The translations under genes and the position numbers were made by a program. Positions 7,098-13,647 of a stretch of 19,433 nt of DNA are shown here, piece after piece; position 1 is the stretch's first letter, and every line of letters starts with the position of its first letter. The notes beneath the pieces were generated by a model. The model did no database searches, was not told where the DNA came from, and saw only the letters and a program-made list of their open reading frames with translations. Location: the NCBI GenBank assembly GCA_959020415.1, contig CAUERX010000029.1, positions 1 to 19,433 on the forward strand. Direction: 5' to 3'. Origin of the DNA: an uncultured bacterium. Lineage in GTDB: Bacteria > Bacillota_I > Bacilli_A > RF39 > UBA660.

Positions 7098-7120
7098 AAA
7101 TTCCCACTTAGGGAATTTTT
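7096..7120. terminator. Bidirectional terminator overlapping two stop codons
   Basis: A perfect 10-bp stem, AAAAATTCCC (7096-7105) with GGGAATTTTT (7111-7120), around the loop ACTTA. It gives a T5 run on both strands. The nitroreductase stop (7095-7097) runs into one arm and the stop codon of the opposite gene (7108-7110) lies in the loop. Confidence 0.85.
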
Positions 7121-8094
7121 ACTTTATAGGGATCTTCTTTTGTACCTGTTCCAGTTAATTTAATATCAGACTTTAAAAATACTGACGGTCTTATAAAAGT
7201 ATGATCCGCACTCGCCGCGTTTGTACATACAGCTCCTACTTTCCCTGAATCTACATTTCCAGCTATACCAATACCTGTAGTAGCAGTAGAAGAATAATTA
7301 TAAGGATTAATTGTTCTCCACCAAATATTATCATCTAGCGCCAAATAATTTTGATCTTTACATACCGGATTTGCCCTTGAACTTCCTATAGAAACGCACG
7401 ATGCGTTCAAAGTTGCTTTCATATAATCCGTAACATTGATTAACCCTACCTTGCCTGACCATTTCAGCGCTTTTTCTGATTGATAAATTTCTTCAATAGT
7501 CTCATTTTGATTGTTCCAATTAACAAACCCCACATTAAATGAATAATCCGAAATCAGCTCCGTTCCATTCAAAGAACTATAGTATATTCCATTTAAATAT
7601 TCATTTAAACTACTATTTTGTAAAACTGTTCCCATTATTGTTCCGTTAGTTACTTCACCACCATTTTTAGCCCAAACATTACATCCATATATCAAATCAA
7701 CACAATAAGTGTTTTCACTTGCTAAGCGATAATTGCTTCTATCAAACGCCATTGGTTCTGGAAGCACTTCATTTTTAACAATTTTTAAACTATCATCTCT
7801 TTCCACAGACACAATTCTCCACAATTCATCATTAAACATTATATAATTATTAGGAGTACCTCCTCGATAAATATATCTTCCTTGTTCGTAAGTATCTAAA
7901 TATAGTCCATCTCCACTTGTTACTATATTCTTTTTTAATTGCCATGCCGCATTATAATCTTTTATATTTCCTTTCGCTGTTAAGGTAATATTCGTACTAA
8001 AAGCAGCATAACCCACCGTCATAATTAATAATAGACAAATAGATAAACCTACTACCATTCTAACTTGCTTTCTATTCTTTCGTTGTCTTCTCAT
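7108..8094 (-). CDS. Predicted surface protein behind a poly-G promoter
   Basis: A 328-residue protein with a highly basic N-terminus (RRQRKNRKQVR), one hydrophobic segment (about 13-31) and the junction GYAAFSTN. This suits a signal anchor or signal peptide, placing the bulk outside the cell. The ectodomain contains YIMFNDELWRIVSVE near residue 80 and ends with IRPSVFLKSDIKLTG and GTKEDPYKV. I associate these blocks with secreted proteins of uncultured Bacillota but cannot name a domain. Six or more cysteines and many Asn, Ser and Gly fit an exposed protein. ATG at 8094 is preferred over the in-frame ATG at 8121 because GGGGAG lies 11 bases before it and nothing lies before 8121. Its promoter has a G15 spacer, so switching expression is likely. 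No LPxTG anchor is seen. Confidence 0.7.
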   Translation of the reverse strand: MRRQRKNRKQVRMVVGLSICLLLIMTVGYAAFSTNITLTAKGNIKDYNAAWQLKKNIVTSGDGLYLDTYEQGRYIYRGGTPNNYIMFNDELWRIVSVERDDSLKIVKNEVLPEPMAFDRSNYRLASENTYCVDLIYGCNVWAKNGGEVTNGTIMGTVLQNSSLNEYLNGIYYSSLNGTELISDYSFNVGFVNWNNQNETIEEIYQSEKALKWSGKVGLINVTDYMKATLNASCVSIGSSRANPVCKDQNYLALDDNIWWRTINPYNYSSTATTGIGIAGNVDSGKVGAVCTNAASADHTFIRPSVFLKSDIKLTGTGTKEDPYKVKIP

Positions 8095-8179
8095 CTTATC
8101 AACTACTCCCCATATCATCATAATTATAACGAATATTCCGTTTTTATTTAATTAATCTTTTTCTTCTTTCTGTTTTCCC

Positions 8180-8195
8180 TTTTTTTTTTTTTTTT
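8180..8195. repeat. Homopolymer T16/A16 tract in the surface-gene leader
   Basis: Sixteen T on the plus strand, hence A16 in the transcript starting about four bases after the expected start point. Its counterpart at the left edge is T14 at 6-19. Length changes could affect initiation by polymerase slippage or leader length. The count may be affected by sequencing error. Confidence 0.9.
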
Positions 8196-8205
8196 ATTTG
8201 GTCTT

Positions 8206-8235
8206 ATTATACCCCCCCCCCCCCCCTGTTGTCAA
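8206..8235 (-). promoter_or_regulatory. Poly-G spacer promoter of the surface-protein gene (probably ON)
   Basis: On the minus strand: -35 TTGACA (8230-8235), spacer of ACA plus 15 G (8212-8229, 18 bp), perfect -10 TATAAT (8206-8211). Both boxes match consensus and the spacer is near optimal, so at this tract length the promoter should be active. One or two bases gained or lost would alter strength, as established for the Neisseria porA and opc promoters. The upstream block GTTAAAATAGTTGACA matches the left-edge promoter except for one base. The leader from about 8199 to the ATG at 8094 is roughly 105 bases and starts with the A16 run. Confidence 0.82.
8212..8226. repeat. Homopolymer C15/G15 tract in promoter spacer
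   Basis: Fifteen C on the plus strand, filling all but three bases of the spacer between the -35 and -10 boxes of the promoter at 8206-8235. In an AT-rich genome such a pure G/C run is very unlikely by chance, and its matched position in two promoters argues for function. Confidence 0.95.
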
Positions 8236-8258
8236 CTATTTTAACAAAAAATATCGAC

Positions 8259-8283
8259 AAAAAAACAGAGCTTAAGCTCTGTT
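8259..8283 (-). terminator. rpmE terminator
   Basis: A 20-base perfect palindrome (8264-8283): AACAGAGC and GCTCTGTT around TTAA, with a minus-strand T7 run at 8259-8265. It lies seven bases past the rpmE stop and directly precedes the poly-G promoter. Confidence 0.9.
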
Positions 8284-8289
8284 AATTCA

Positions 8290-8502
8290 TTATGCTGATT
8301 TTTTATCAAATCCATATTTTTGGTTAAATTTCTCAACACGGCCAGCTTTCTTAGTAGCGCCTTGTTTACCAGTAAAAAATGGATGACATTTGTCGCAAAC
8401 TTCTAATTGTAACTCAGGTTTATTTGATTTTACTGTGAAAGTATTACCACAAGCACAAGTTACTTTAGTATCCGTATATTTTGGATGAATGTCCTTTTTC
8501 AT
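8290..8502 (-). CDS. rpmE: Ribosomal protein bL31, zinc-binding type
   Basis: A 70-residue large-subunit ribosomal protein. It has KKDIHPKY at the start, CACG (C16, C18) and CDKCHPFFTG (C37, C40), the cysteines of the zinc-containing C+ form, and ends RVEKFNQKYGFDKKSA. ATG at 8502 is chosen over the in-frame ATG at 8538 because AAGGAGAG lies seven bases upstream and homologues begin at MK..IHP. The extra upstream bases form a hairpin in the leader (8521-8538). It has its own promoter and terminator. In B. subtilis rpmE lies near rho, murAB and fbaA; here murA and fba are also close by. Confidence 0.96.
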   Translation of the reverse strand: MKKDIHPKYTDTKVTCACGNTFTVKSNKPELQLEVCDKCHPFFTGKQGATKKAGRVEKFNQKYGFDKKSA

Positions 8503-8520
8503 AGTATCTCTCCTTCCGCC

Positions 8521-8538
8521 ATGACAAAATTTTGCCAT
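8521..8538 (-). promoter_or_regulatory. Hairpin in the rpmE leader
   Basis: In the minus-strand transcript ATGGCAA (8532-8538) pairs with TTGTCAT (8521-8527), one G-U pair, around AATT. It sits midway in a leader of about 49 bases, just upstream of the ribosome binding site. bL31 genes in other bacteria are known to be autoregulated through their leaders; that this hairpin does so is inference. Confidence 0.45.
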
Positions 8539-8557
8539 AGAAATTCAATGCCTTTAT

Positions 8558-8586
8558 ATTGTAACAGATAAAACTATAAAAATCAA
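8558..8586 (-). promoter_or_regulatory. rpmE promoter
   Basis: Minus-strand -35 TTGATT (8581-8586), 17-bp spacer, -10 TACAAT (8558-8563). The -35 overlaps the stop codon of the preceding SGNH gene (8583-8585). Confidence 0.6.
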
Positions 8587-9314
8587 GAGTTTAACAATGT
8601 TTTATTTATTGCCCCAATTATCTCCCCTGATATTGCTTTATATCCCTCTGTTGATGGATGAATATCATTTTCATTCGGCAAATATTGTGGGTTTTCCTTA
8701 AACATTGTATCAATTTCTATATAAATAACATCGTGATCATCACATACATCTTTATATTTTTTATTTAAATAACTAAATATATCATCAGTATTTTTACTAT
8801 TTAAATGAGGATAAGGATTATAATATCCAACTAAAACAATATCTTCCTTGCAATACTCTCTCATTAAATCAAGCAATTTATCTAAATCCTTGGAAAGCCC
8901 GTCAATATAATTATATATATGTTCATAATCCAGAGCCTCTTCAATATTTATTTTATTTAAAATGTCATTGGCCCCAATTGATAATGTTACCAAATCAGCT
9001 TTTATTAAAGCATTTTGGATCGTTATTTCCTTGTCACCGTTTTTAGTCTTTTTATTATCTTCAATAGCCGTAATTAAATCAGTAGTCCTATACCCATTTT
9101 CAGCATATTTATCCACATATGTTTCCAATAAATCTTTTTCTCTTAAATAATCCCGAACATTTTCTGAATACCCCTTTACCTTTTTACCATATGCCCCCTC
9201 ACCACTTGCTAAAGAATCACCAAGCGCTAAATAATAAACTTTTTTATCCATATTGCATAGATAAATTAAAAAAACAGTTAAAACAATTAAACCAGAAATC
9301 AAAAACTTTTTCAT
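8583..9314 (-). CDS. SGNH/GDSL-family hydrolase, membrane-anchored or secreted
   Basis: A 243-residue serine esterase/lipase-like protein. An N-terminal hydrophobic segment (4-20) should export it or anchor it. Block I is LGDSLASGEG with the nucleophile S34. A GAND block (114-117) supplies the oxyanion Asn. Block V is DIHPSTEGY with D217 and H219 completing the triad. C20 follows the hydrophobic stretch, but the preceding IYL does not fit a normal lipobox, so lipid modification is doubtful. The substrate is unknown; extracellular acyl-ester or wall-sugar deacetylation is possible. GGGGAGTG gives a good ribosome binding site, but it directly follows the T-run of a terminator hairpin (9327-9352), so this gene depends on read-through or on a promoter overlapping that hairpin. 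Confidence 0.88.
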   Translation of the reverse strand: MKKFLISGLIVLTVFLIYLCNMDKKVYYLALGDSLASGEGAYGKKVKGYSENVRDYLREKDLLETYVDKYAENGYRTTDLITAIEDNKKTKNGDKEITIQNALIKADLVTLSIGANDILNKINIEEALDYEHIYNYIDGLSKDLDKLLDLMREYCKEDIVLVGYYNPYPHLNSKNTDDIFSYLNKKYKDVCDDHDVIYIEIDTMFKENPQYLPNENDIHPSTEGYKAISGEIIGAINKTLLNS

Positions 9315-9326
9315 AATTCACTCCCC

Positions 9327-9352
9327 AAAAAAAGTAGAACTTAATCTACTTT
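9327..9352 (-). terminator. murA terminator abutting the SGNH ribosome binding site
   Basis: AAAGTAGA and TCTACTTT arms (9331-9338 and 9345-9352) with a 6-base loop, then a minus-strand T7 run (9327-9333). The T-run is directly followed by GGGGAG, the ribosome binding site of the SGNH gene. A TATAAT lies just upstream at 9354-9359 with a poor -35; a transcript from it would begin near 9347 and lack part of the first arm. Confidence 0.8.
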
Positions 9353-9375
9353 AATTATATTGTGAATTTATAATT

Positions 9376-10626
9376 TTATACATCTTCCAAATCAATTTCC
9401 ACGCCAACTTTTCGAAGTTTTTTAATAATGTTTTCATAGCCACGAAGAACATGTTTTACTTCTTTAATAGTCGTTTCTCCTTTAGCACATAAAGCTGCTA
9501 AAATCAAAGCCGCACCAGCACGTAAATCTGTTGTTATAACCTCGCCAGCCTTAAATTCAGTTGGCCCTTTTATCGTAATTGTTTGACCGTCTACCACGAT
9601 ATCCGCTCCCATATGAATTAAATAAGGAACATTCTGAAATCTATTTTCATATATTTTCTCCGTTACTGTACTTTCGCCATTAGATAAAGTAAGTAATGAA
9701 GTTATCGGTTGCTGAAGATCAGTTGGAAAGCCAGGATAAATTTCAGTCGTCACATTAATTGGTTTTAAATTGTCAACTTTATTAGTTAAAACATAATCCT
9801 TACCAATCTCAATATCCGCTCCCATTTCTAATAATTTATCAGTTAAACTAGCAAAATGTTCTGGAATAACCTTGCTTATTTTTAAGTTGTTTCCTGCCAT
9901 CACACCAGCAATAATATAAGTTCCCGCCTCAATTCTATCAGGAATTGTTTGAACTTTGCCACCACTTAATGGAATGCCGCCTTCAATAGTTAAAACATTA
10001 GTATCTTTACCAGATATTTTAGCACCCATACTATTTAAAAAATCAATAACATTGCCAACCTCCGGTTCTCTAGCAGCATTTCTAATTGTTGTAACTCCTT
10101 CGGCTTGAGTCGCAACTAATAAAATATTAATTGTCGCTCCCACACTAGCAAAAGCTAAATCAATATCAGCGCCTATTAATTTTTCAGTATCAATAACATA
10201 TTTATCACCTTCATTTGTCACTTTAGCTCCAAGCTTTTCAAAGCCAAATAAATGCAGATCAATTGGTCTAGCCCCAATTGAACAACCACCTGGAAAATAC
10301 ATCTCTGCGTGTTTAAATTTGCCAAGTAAAGCCCCCATAAAATAAGAAGAGGCCCTTAGTAATTTAGATTGTTCTAAAGTAATTGGTTTATTCACTAAAT
10401 TAGTTGAATCAATAAGTATCTTATCGCTTTCTTTAGTAAAATAGGCTCCTAAATAATTAACAATTTGTTCTAAAGCATTAATATCTGAAATATCAGGAAC
10501 ATTAGTAATCTCTACTTTATCTGATAATATTGCAGCAGGTACTAACGCCACCGCACTGTTTTTAGCGCCCCCTATTTCAATTGTTCCGCTTAATTCATTA
10601 CCACCGTTTATTTTTAAAGTTTTCAT
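9376..10626 (-). CDS. murA: UDP-N-acetylglucosamine 1-carboxyvinyltransferase
   Basis: A 416-residue cytosolic enzyme that transfers enolpyruvate from phosphoenolpyruvate to UDP-GlcNAc, the first committed step of peptidoglycan synthesis. Substrate-binding K22 and N23 (GGAKNSA), the catalytic and fosfomycin-target cysteine C115 in PGGCSIGARP, R120, and the late TTDLRAGAALILAAL block are all present, so a normal fosfomycin-sensitive type is expected. Length is typical. Bacillota often have two copies; the position next to rpmE and fba resembles B. subtilis murAB (murZ), so this may be the second paralogue. The ribosome binding site is weak (GAGTGTGAT) and the leader is about 67 bases. A terminator follows. 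Confidence 0.97.
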   Translation of the reverse strand: MKTLKINGGNELSGTIEIGGAKNSAVALVPAAILSDKVEITNVPDISDINALEQIVNYLGAYFTKESDKILIDSTNLVNKPITLEQSKLLRASSYFMGALLGKFKHAEMYFPGGCSIGARPIDLHLFGFEKLGAKVTNEGDKYVIDTEKLIGADIDLAFASVGATINILLVATQAEGVTTIRNAAREPEVGNVIDFLNSMGAKISGKDTNVLTIEGGIPLSGGKVQTIPDRIEAGTYIIAGVMAGNNLKISKVIPEHFASLTDKLLEMGADIEIGKDYVLTNKVDNLKPINVTTEIYPGFPTDLQQPITSLLTLSNGESTVTEKIYENRFQNVPYLIHMGADIVVDGQTITIKGPTEFKAGEVITTDLRAGAALILAALCAKGETTIKEVKHVLRGYENIIKKLRKVGVEIDLEDV

Positions 10627-10699
10627 TCTATCACACTCACTATTATTAATTTATGACTTTTACCCAATTTGGTGTCTTTAAGTAAAATCACTAATACCT

Positions 10700-10705
10700 A
10701 TTATA
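10700..10705 (-). promoter_or_regulatory. Candidate -10 element for murA
   Basis: A perfect TATAAT on the minus strand 74 bases before the murA start. The -35 region 16-18 bases upstream (TGTTAA) is a weak match. Confidence 0.4.
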
Positions 10706-10729
10706 CACTATAAGATAAACATTTAACAG

Positions 10730-10749
10730 AAAAAGAATTGTCACAATTT
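10730..10749 (-). terminator. Weak terminator after the EEP-fold gene
   Basis: AATTG (10744-10748 on the minus strand) pairs with CAATT (10736-10740) around TGA, followed by C and T5 (10730-10735). It is short and AT-rich but well placed, eight bases past the stop codon. Confidence 0.4.
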
Positions 10750-10755
10750 ATTATT

Positions 10756-11508
10756 TCAATATAAAGTTTTAACCTTAGCAAGTATCATCTTATGATCACT
10801 TACCCCTGTATCTACTACCTTTTTACCAGTAACCGTCCAAGCATCAGGAATAAACATATGATCAGTAATGCGTTCATGACCAAACATTTTAAAAGTTCCA
10901 CCTTCAATATCCATATGCCTTAACCCATAGTTACTCATTTCCTCTTTAAATTCCTCAAAATATTGAACTTTTTCCGCACTAATTTGACCATCATCACTCA
11001 AATATTCCAAAGTATTAAAATCACCAGTAATTATCCGTGGTCTTCTTGTTCTTGGGTCCTCTTTTAAAATAGATGACAATACCTTTAATTGTTTTTTTCT
11101 AGTATAACGAAGTACATTATCTAAATGCAAATTAATTATTTCCAATCCAGATTCTGTAATTACTGAAGTCATAATTCTTGGACACCAAGATAATACAAAT
11201 TTACTTCCAACCTTATCTGGCGAATTAGATAGCCATCTCGTCTTAGAAGAAACCTTAGGCAACCTAGTAATTATTGTACATAATTCATTACCTTGCCGTG
11301 GATCATCACCATACCTAGCCAAACCATTAAATGAATAATCTGGTAGTTCTTCTCTTAATATATCGCGATAACCAAACGTCATTTCCTGCGCGCAAAAAAC
11401 ATCAATTTCATTGTCTCTGATTATTCCAGCCAACTTTCGTGGCATTTCCTCATTTAGTGGTTTATAATCATTGTGAACATTTAAACTAGCAATTGTTAAA
11501 TTATGCAT
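10756..11508 (-). CDS. Endonuclease/exonuclease/phosphatase-family protein
   Basis: A 250-residue metal-dependent phosphodiesterase of the EEP (DNase I-like) fold, with no signal peptide, so cytosolic. The active-site blocks are visible: ASLNVHN with N10, AQE with E42, NLHLD with H128, GDFN with D163 and N165, TDHMF at 215-219, and the terminal SDHK with D238 and H239. Members act on nucleic acids, nucleotides, sphingomyelin or inositol phosphates; nothing here picks one. It lacks the extra domains of exodeoxyribonuclease III. It has its own promoter (11533-11561) and a GAGGTGAT ribosome binding site. It lies between fba and murA, which are close neighbours in B. subtilis, so it is a lineage-specific neighbour. 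Confidence 0.85.
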   Translation of the reverse strand: MHNLTIASLNVHNDYKPLNEEMPRKLAGIIRDNEIDVFCAQEMTFGYRDILREELPDYSFNGLARYGDDPRQGNELCTIITRLPKVSSKTRWLSNSPDKVGSKFVLSWCPRIMTSVITESGLEIINLHLDNVLRYTRKKQLKVLSSILKEDPRTRRPRIITGDFNTLEYLSDDGQISAEKVQYFEEFKEEMSNYGLRHMDIEGGTFKMFGHERITDHMFIPDAWTVTGKKVVDTGVSDHKMILAKVKTLY

Positions 11509-11532
11509 TTTATCACCTCATATAGCTTTTAT

Positions 11533-11561
11533 ATTATAATTAAAATAGCTAAAAAAAGCAA
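11533..11561 (-). promoter_or_regulatory. Promoter of the EEP-fold gene
   Basis: Minus-strand -35 TTGCTT (11556-11561), 17-bp spacer, -10 TATAAT (11533-11538). The same -35 and spacing occur at the fba promoter. The leader is about 18 bases. Confidence 0.6.
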
Positions 11562-11563
11562 GG

Positions 11564-11600
11564 AAAAAGGCCTTATTAAAATCTAAAACCTTCAAGCCTT
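11564..11600 (-). terminator. Possible fba terminator
   Basis: AAGGC (11596-11600 on the minus strand, inside the last fba codons) can pair with GCCTT (11567-11571), followed by a T run (11564-11568). The loop of 24 bases makes this weak. It abuts the -35 of the next promoter. Confidence 0.35.
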
Positions 11601-12428
11601 ATTAACTGAACCTAATAATTTATTTATACTACTAATTTTATTTTTAATTGCTTCTTCTCCCGCTTTAATTATTTTCCTTGGATCATATACAAAAGCATCC
11701 TCTTTCAAATATTCACGGACAGCCTTAGCCCAAACGATTTGCAAATCAGTATTAATATTTATCTTACATATCCCACTTTTAATTCCCTCCAAAAGCATAT
11801 CGTCAGGAATTCCTGATCCACCATGTAATACTAACGGAACATTAGTTAACTCACTAATTTTTAAAGTTGTCTCAAAATCAATATGAGGGGTGCCCTTATA
11901 TATTCCATGAACACTTCCTAAAGCTGGGGCTAAACAAAAAACACCAGTTTCTTTAACTAACTTTTCGCATTCTACTGGGTTAGCATATATTCCTTCTTCC
12001 CCGTTTTCACCAACTTGCCCAAGCTCCGCCTCAACCGTTACTCCATAAATTTCTGCATATTTAACTACCTCTTTAGTCAAACGTATATTTTCTTCTAAAG
12101 GTAACTTTGAACCATCAAACATCACAGAAGTAAACCCTGCATCGATGGCTTTTTTACATGACTCTACGCTACTGCCATGATCTAAGTGTAATGCTACCGG
12201 AATATCAATTTTAAGCTCACTTATTAAATCATTGATAAGATTAACTACCAATCTAAAACCACCCATATAAGAAATTGCACCCTCAGATACTTCCATGATC
12301 ACTGGAGAATGATTCGCCTCTGAAGCCTCTAAAATAAATCTTGCCCATTCTAAATTATTAACATTATATGCCGCAACAGCATATTTTTCTTTTTTTGCCT
12401 TCTTTAAAATTTCTCTCATTGACTCCAT
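11592..12428 (-). CDS. fba: Class II fructose-1,6-bisphosphate aldolase
   Basis: A 278-residue zinc-dependent aldolase that splits fructose-1,6-bisphosphate into dihydroxyacetone phosphate and glyceraldehyde-3-phosphate in glycolysis. Key residues are D83 and zinc ligand H84 in LHLDHGSS, E134 in EAELGQVG, H174 in GSVHGIYKG, H202 in LHGGSGIP, and the phosphate-binding NINTD at 224-228. Close relatives include tagatose-bisphosphate aldolases, but the length and the Bacillus FbaA-like N-terminus (SMREILKKAKKEKYAV) favour Fba. ATG at 12428 is kept because GGGTGAT lies just before it and FbaA proteins also have a few residues before SM. It has its own promoter overlapping the mntP terminator. Confidence 0.94.
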   Translation of the reverse strand: MESMREILKKAKKEKYAVAAYNVNNLEWARFILEASEANHSPVIMEVSEGAISYMGGFRLVVNLINDLISELKIDIPVALHLDHGSSVESCKKAIDAGFTSVMFDGSKLPLEENIRLTKEVVKYAEIYGVTVEAELGQVGENGEEGIYANPVECEKLVKETGVFCLAPALGSVHGIYKGTPHIDFETTLKISELTNVPLVLHGGSGIPDDMLLEGIKSGICKININTDLQIVWAKAVREYLKEDAFVYDPRKIIKAGEEAIKNKISSINKLLGSVNKA

Positions 12429-12445
12429 ATCATCACCCTACACCA

Positions 12446-12474
12446 ATTGTAACTATAAAACACCAAAAAAGCAA
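12446..12474 (-). promoter_or_regulatory. fba promoter
   Basis: Minus-strand -35 TTGCTT (12469-12474), 17-bp spacer, -10 TACAAT (12446-12451). The -35 lies within the 3' arm and T-run of the mntP terminator. Confidence 0.6.
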
Positions 12475-12494
12475 TTATCGTTGATAAATGCTTT
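12465..12494 (-). terminator. mntP terminator overlapping the fba promoter
   Basis: A 12-position stem with one mismatch: AAAGCATTTATC (12483-12494) with GATAATTGCTTT (12468-12479) around a 3-base loop, then a minus-strand T6 run (12465-12470). It starts five bases past the mntP stop. Confidence 0.85.
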
Positions 12495-12498
12495 ACAT

Positions 12499-13029
12499 TT
12501 ATATGACATATATTATACCAATTATGATTAAAATCGCACCGCCAAAGATTGTTGAAATTTTGCCTATTGATTTTTTAATTTTATTACCTAAAGACAAACC
12601 AATAAAAGTAAAAGAAGCACTACAGATTGCAAAAACCAAAGCAGAAAGTAAATAGTTTTCGCTAATATTAGTAAGAGTTAATCCAACTGAGAAACTATCT
12701 AAACTTACAGCAAAAGCAAATAAGAAAAGTTCAATAGTTTTCATCACTTTCAAGTCTTCCTGCTCCTTGAAAGACTCATATATCATTTGAATTCCAATTA
12801 TTAATAAAACTGCACAGACAATTAAACTAGGGTTTACCCTAAGAAAACCTAAAATTGCACCACCAACATGCATGCCAATTATCGGCATAAAAAAGTGAAA
12901 TATACCAACTATGATCGATAATAAATAAACCTGTCTTTTCGGAATACCCAAAGTTCCATAGGCTAAAGATAAAGAAAAGGCATCCATACTTAAACTTACG
13001 GCAATTGTTAGTACTAGTAATAATTCCAT
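12499..13029 (-). CDS. mntP: Manganese efflux pump MntP
   Basis: A 176-residue membrane protein with six hydrophobic segments in two related halves, each beginning with an acidic motif: SLSMDAFSLSL with D16 and AVSLDSFSVGL with D111. This internal repeat and the paired aspartates mark the MntP/YwlD family, which exports Mn2+. Slightly shorter than the 185-190 of most members. AGGAGG lies seven bases before ATG. It starts 44 bases after spoIIR without a promoter or terminator between, so it is in the same transcript; in B. subtilis ywlD (mntP) also lies close to spoIIR. The short upstream gap has no room for the yybP-ykoY manganese riboswitch found before many mntP genes. Confidence 0.93.
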   Translation of the reverse strand: MELLLVLTIAVSLSMDAFSLSLAYGTLGIPKRQVYLLSIIVGIFHFFMPIIGMHVGGAILGFLRVNPSLIVCAVLLIIGIQMIYESFKEQEDLKVMKTIELFLFAFAVSLDSFSVGLTLTNISENYLLSALVFAICSASFTFIGLSLGNKIKKSIGKISTIFGGAILIIIGIIYVI

Positions 13030-13073
13030 ATTAGCCTCCTATAAAATTTTATTACTAGGATAACTTAATATGC

Positions 13074-13598
13074 CTACAAATATTTATCAATTAACTCTTT
13101 AACAATTGACTTATATTCTACATCAGTATTTTCATCAGCTTCAATTAAACATAATGGTGGAAATAAAACACACCACCAATTATCACCTTTACCTTCGCCG
13201 AGCGTAACTAATAAAGATTCATAATAACCTTCCTCGTATTTAACGCCTTTATATTCCTTTTCTGGAAAATAATTAGACCCGAAATTAACTTGATAATTCT
13301 TATCATATTTTTCGCGTTGTAAAACATCACCGACTTCTTTTTTTACTGATTCCAAGTTTTCTTCAATAATTTCTTTAGCATCCTCACTGTTCTTTGCATC
13401 TTTTAATAAATTATACATTTTTACTTCTAGTGTATCACGAACTTTACCTTTAACCGCTTGGTCCTCATCTGAGTTACTGTTAGGAACAACTCTAATTCTA
13501 ATTGCGTCATCTGGTATTTCTAAATTTTTAGCCATAACATCAGAAATAAAGAAATAAAATATTCCAATACAAATAAGTGCAATAATTGTTTTCTTCAT
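13074..13598 (-). CDS. spoIIR: Stage II sporulation protein R
   Basis: A 174-residue secreted signalling protein. In Bacillus it is made in the forespore, exported, and triggers SpoIIGA to process pro-sigma-E in the mother cell. Family features are the N-terminal signal segment (3-22), IRIRVVPNSNSDEDQAVKG near 33-51, VRDTLE, FGSNYFPEKEYKGVKY, and GDNWWCVLFPPLC at 138-150. The length is slightly below that of B. subtilis. ATG at 13598 is preceded by GGGTGG at seven bases, but this site and the spacer form the 3' arm and T-run of a hairpin (13599-13631), so translation or transcription may be gated. I saw no certain sigma-F promoter. Presence implies the organism sporulates or has recently lost the ability. 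Confidence 0.93.
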   Translation of the reverse strand: MKKTIIALICIGIFYFFISDVMAKNLEIPDDAIRIRVVPNSNSDEDQAVKGKVRDTLEVKMYNLLKDAKNSEDAKEIIEENLESVKKEVGDVLQREKYDKNYQVNFGSNYFPEKEYKGVKYEEGYYESLLVTLGEGKGDNWWCVLFPPLCLIEADENTDVEYKSIVKELIDKYL

Positions 13599-13631
13599 AA
13601 AAAATCCACCCTTCTATTTAATAGTGGGCGG
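13599..13631 (-). terminator. Terminator-like hairpin containing the spoIIR RBS
   Basis: In the minus-strand transcript CCGCCC (13626-13631) pairs with GGGTGG (13606-13611, one G-U pair), with an inner CTAT/ATAG helix (13621-13624 and 13614-13617), then a T6 run (13599-13604) directly before the spoIIR ATG. GGGTGG is also the spoIIR ribosome binding site. It can end rlmH transcription and can hide the spoIIR translation start. Confidence 0.7.
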
Positions 13632-13647
13632 GTATTTTAAATTTTAT

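Noticed and set aside
8583..9314. Lipoprotein call for the SGNH hydrolase based on C20
   Set aside because: The residues before the cysteine (IYL) do not fit a lipobox; a signal anchor or signal peptide is more likely.
8962..9316. Two plus-strand open frames (8962-9150 and 9119-9316)
   Set aside because: Both run antisense to the SGNH hydrolase gene, which has intact catalytic motifs; no ribosome binding sites or domains.
12430..13073. Manganese (yybP-ykoY) riboswitch before mntP
   Set aside because: Only 44 bases separate spoIIR from mntP, too few for the riboswitch, and no matching structure was seen.
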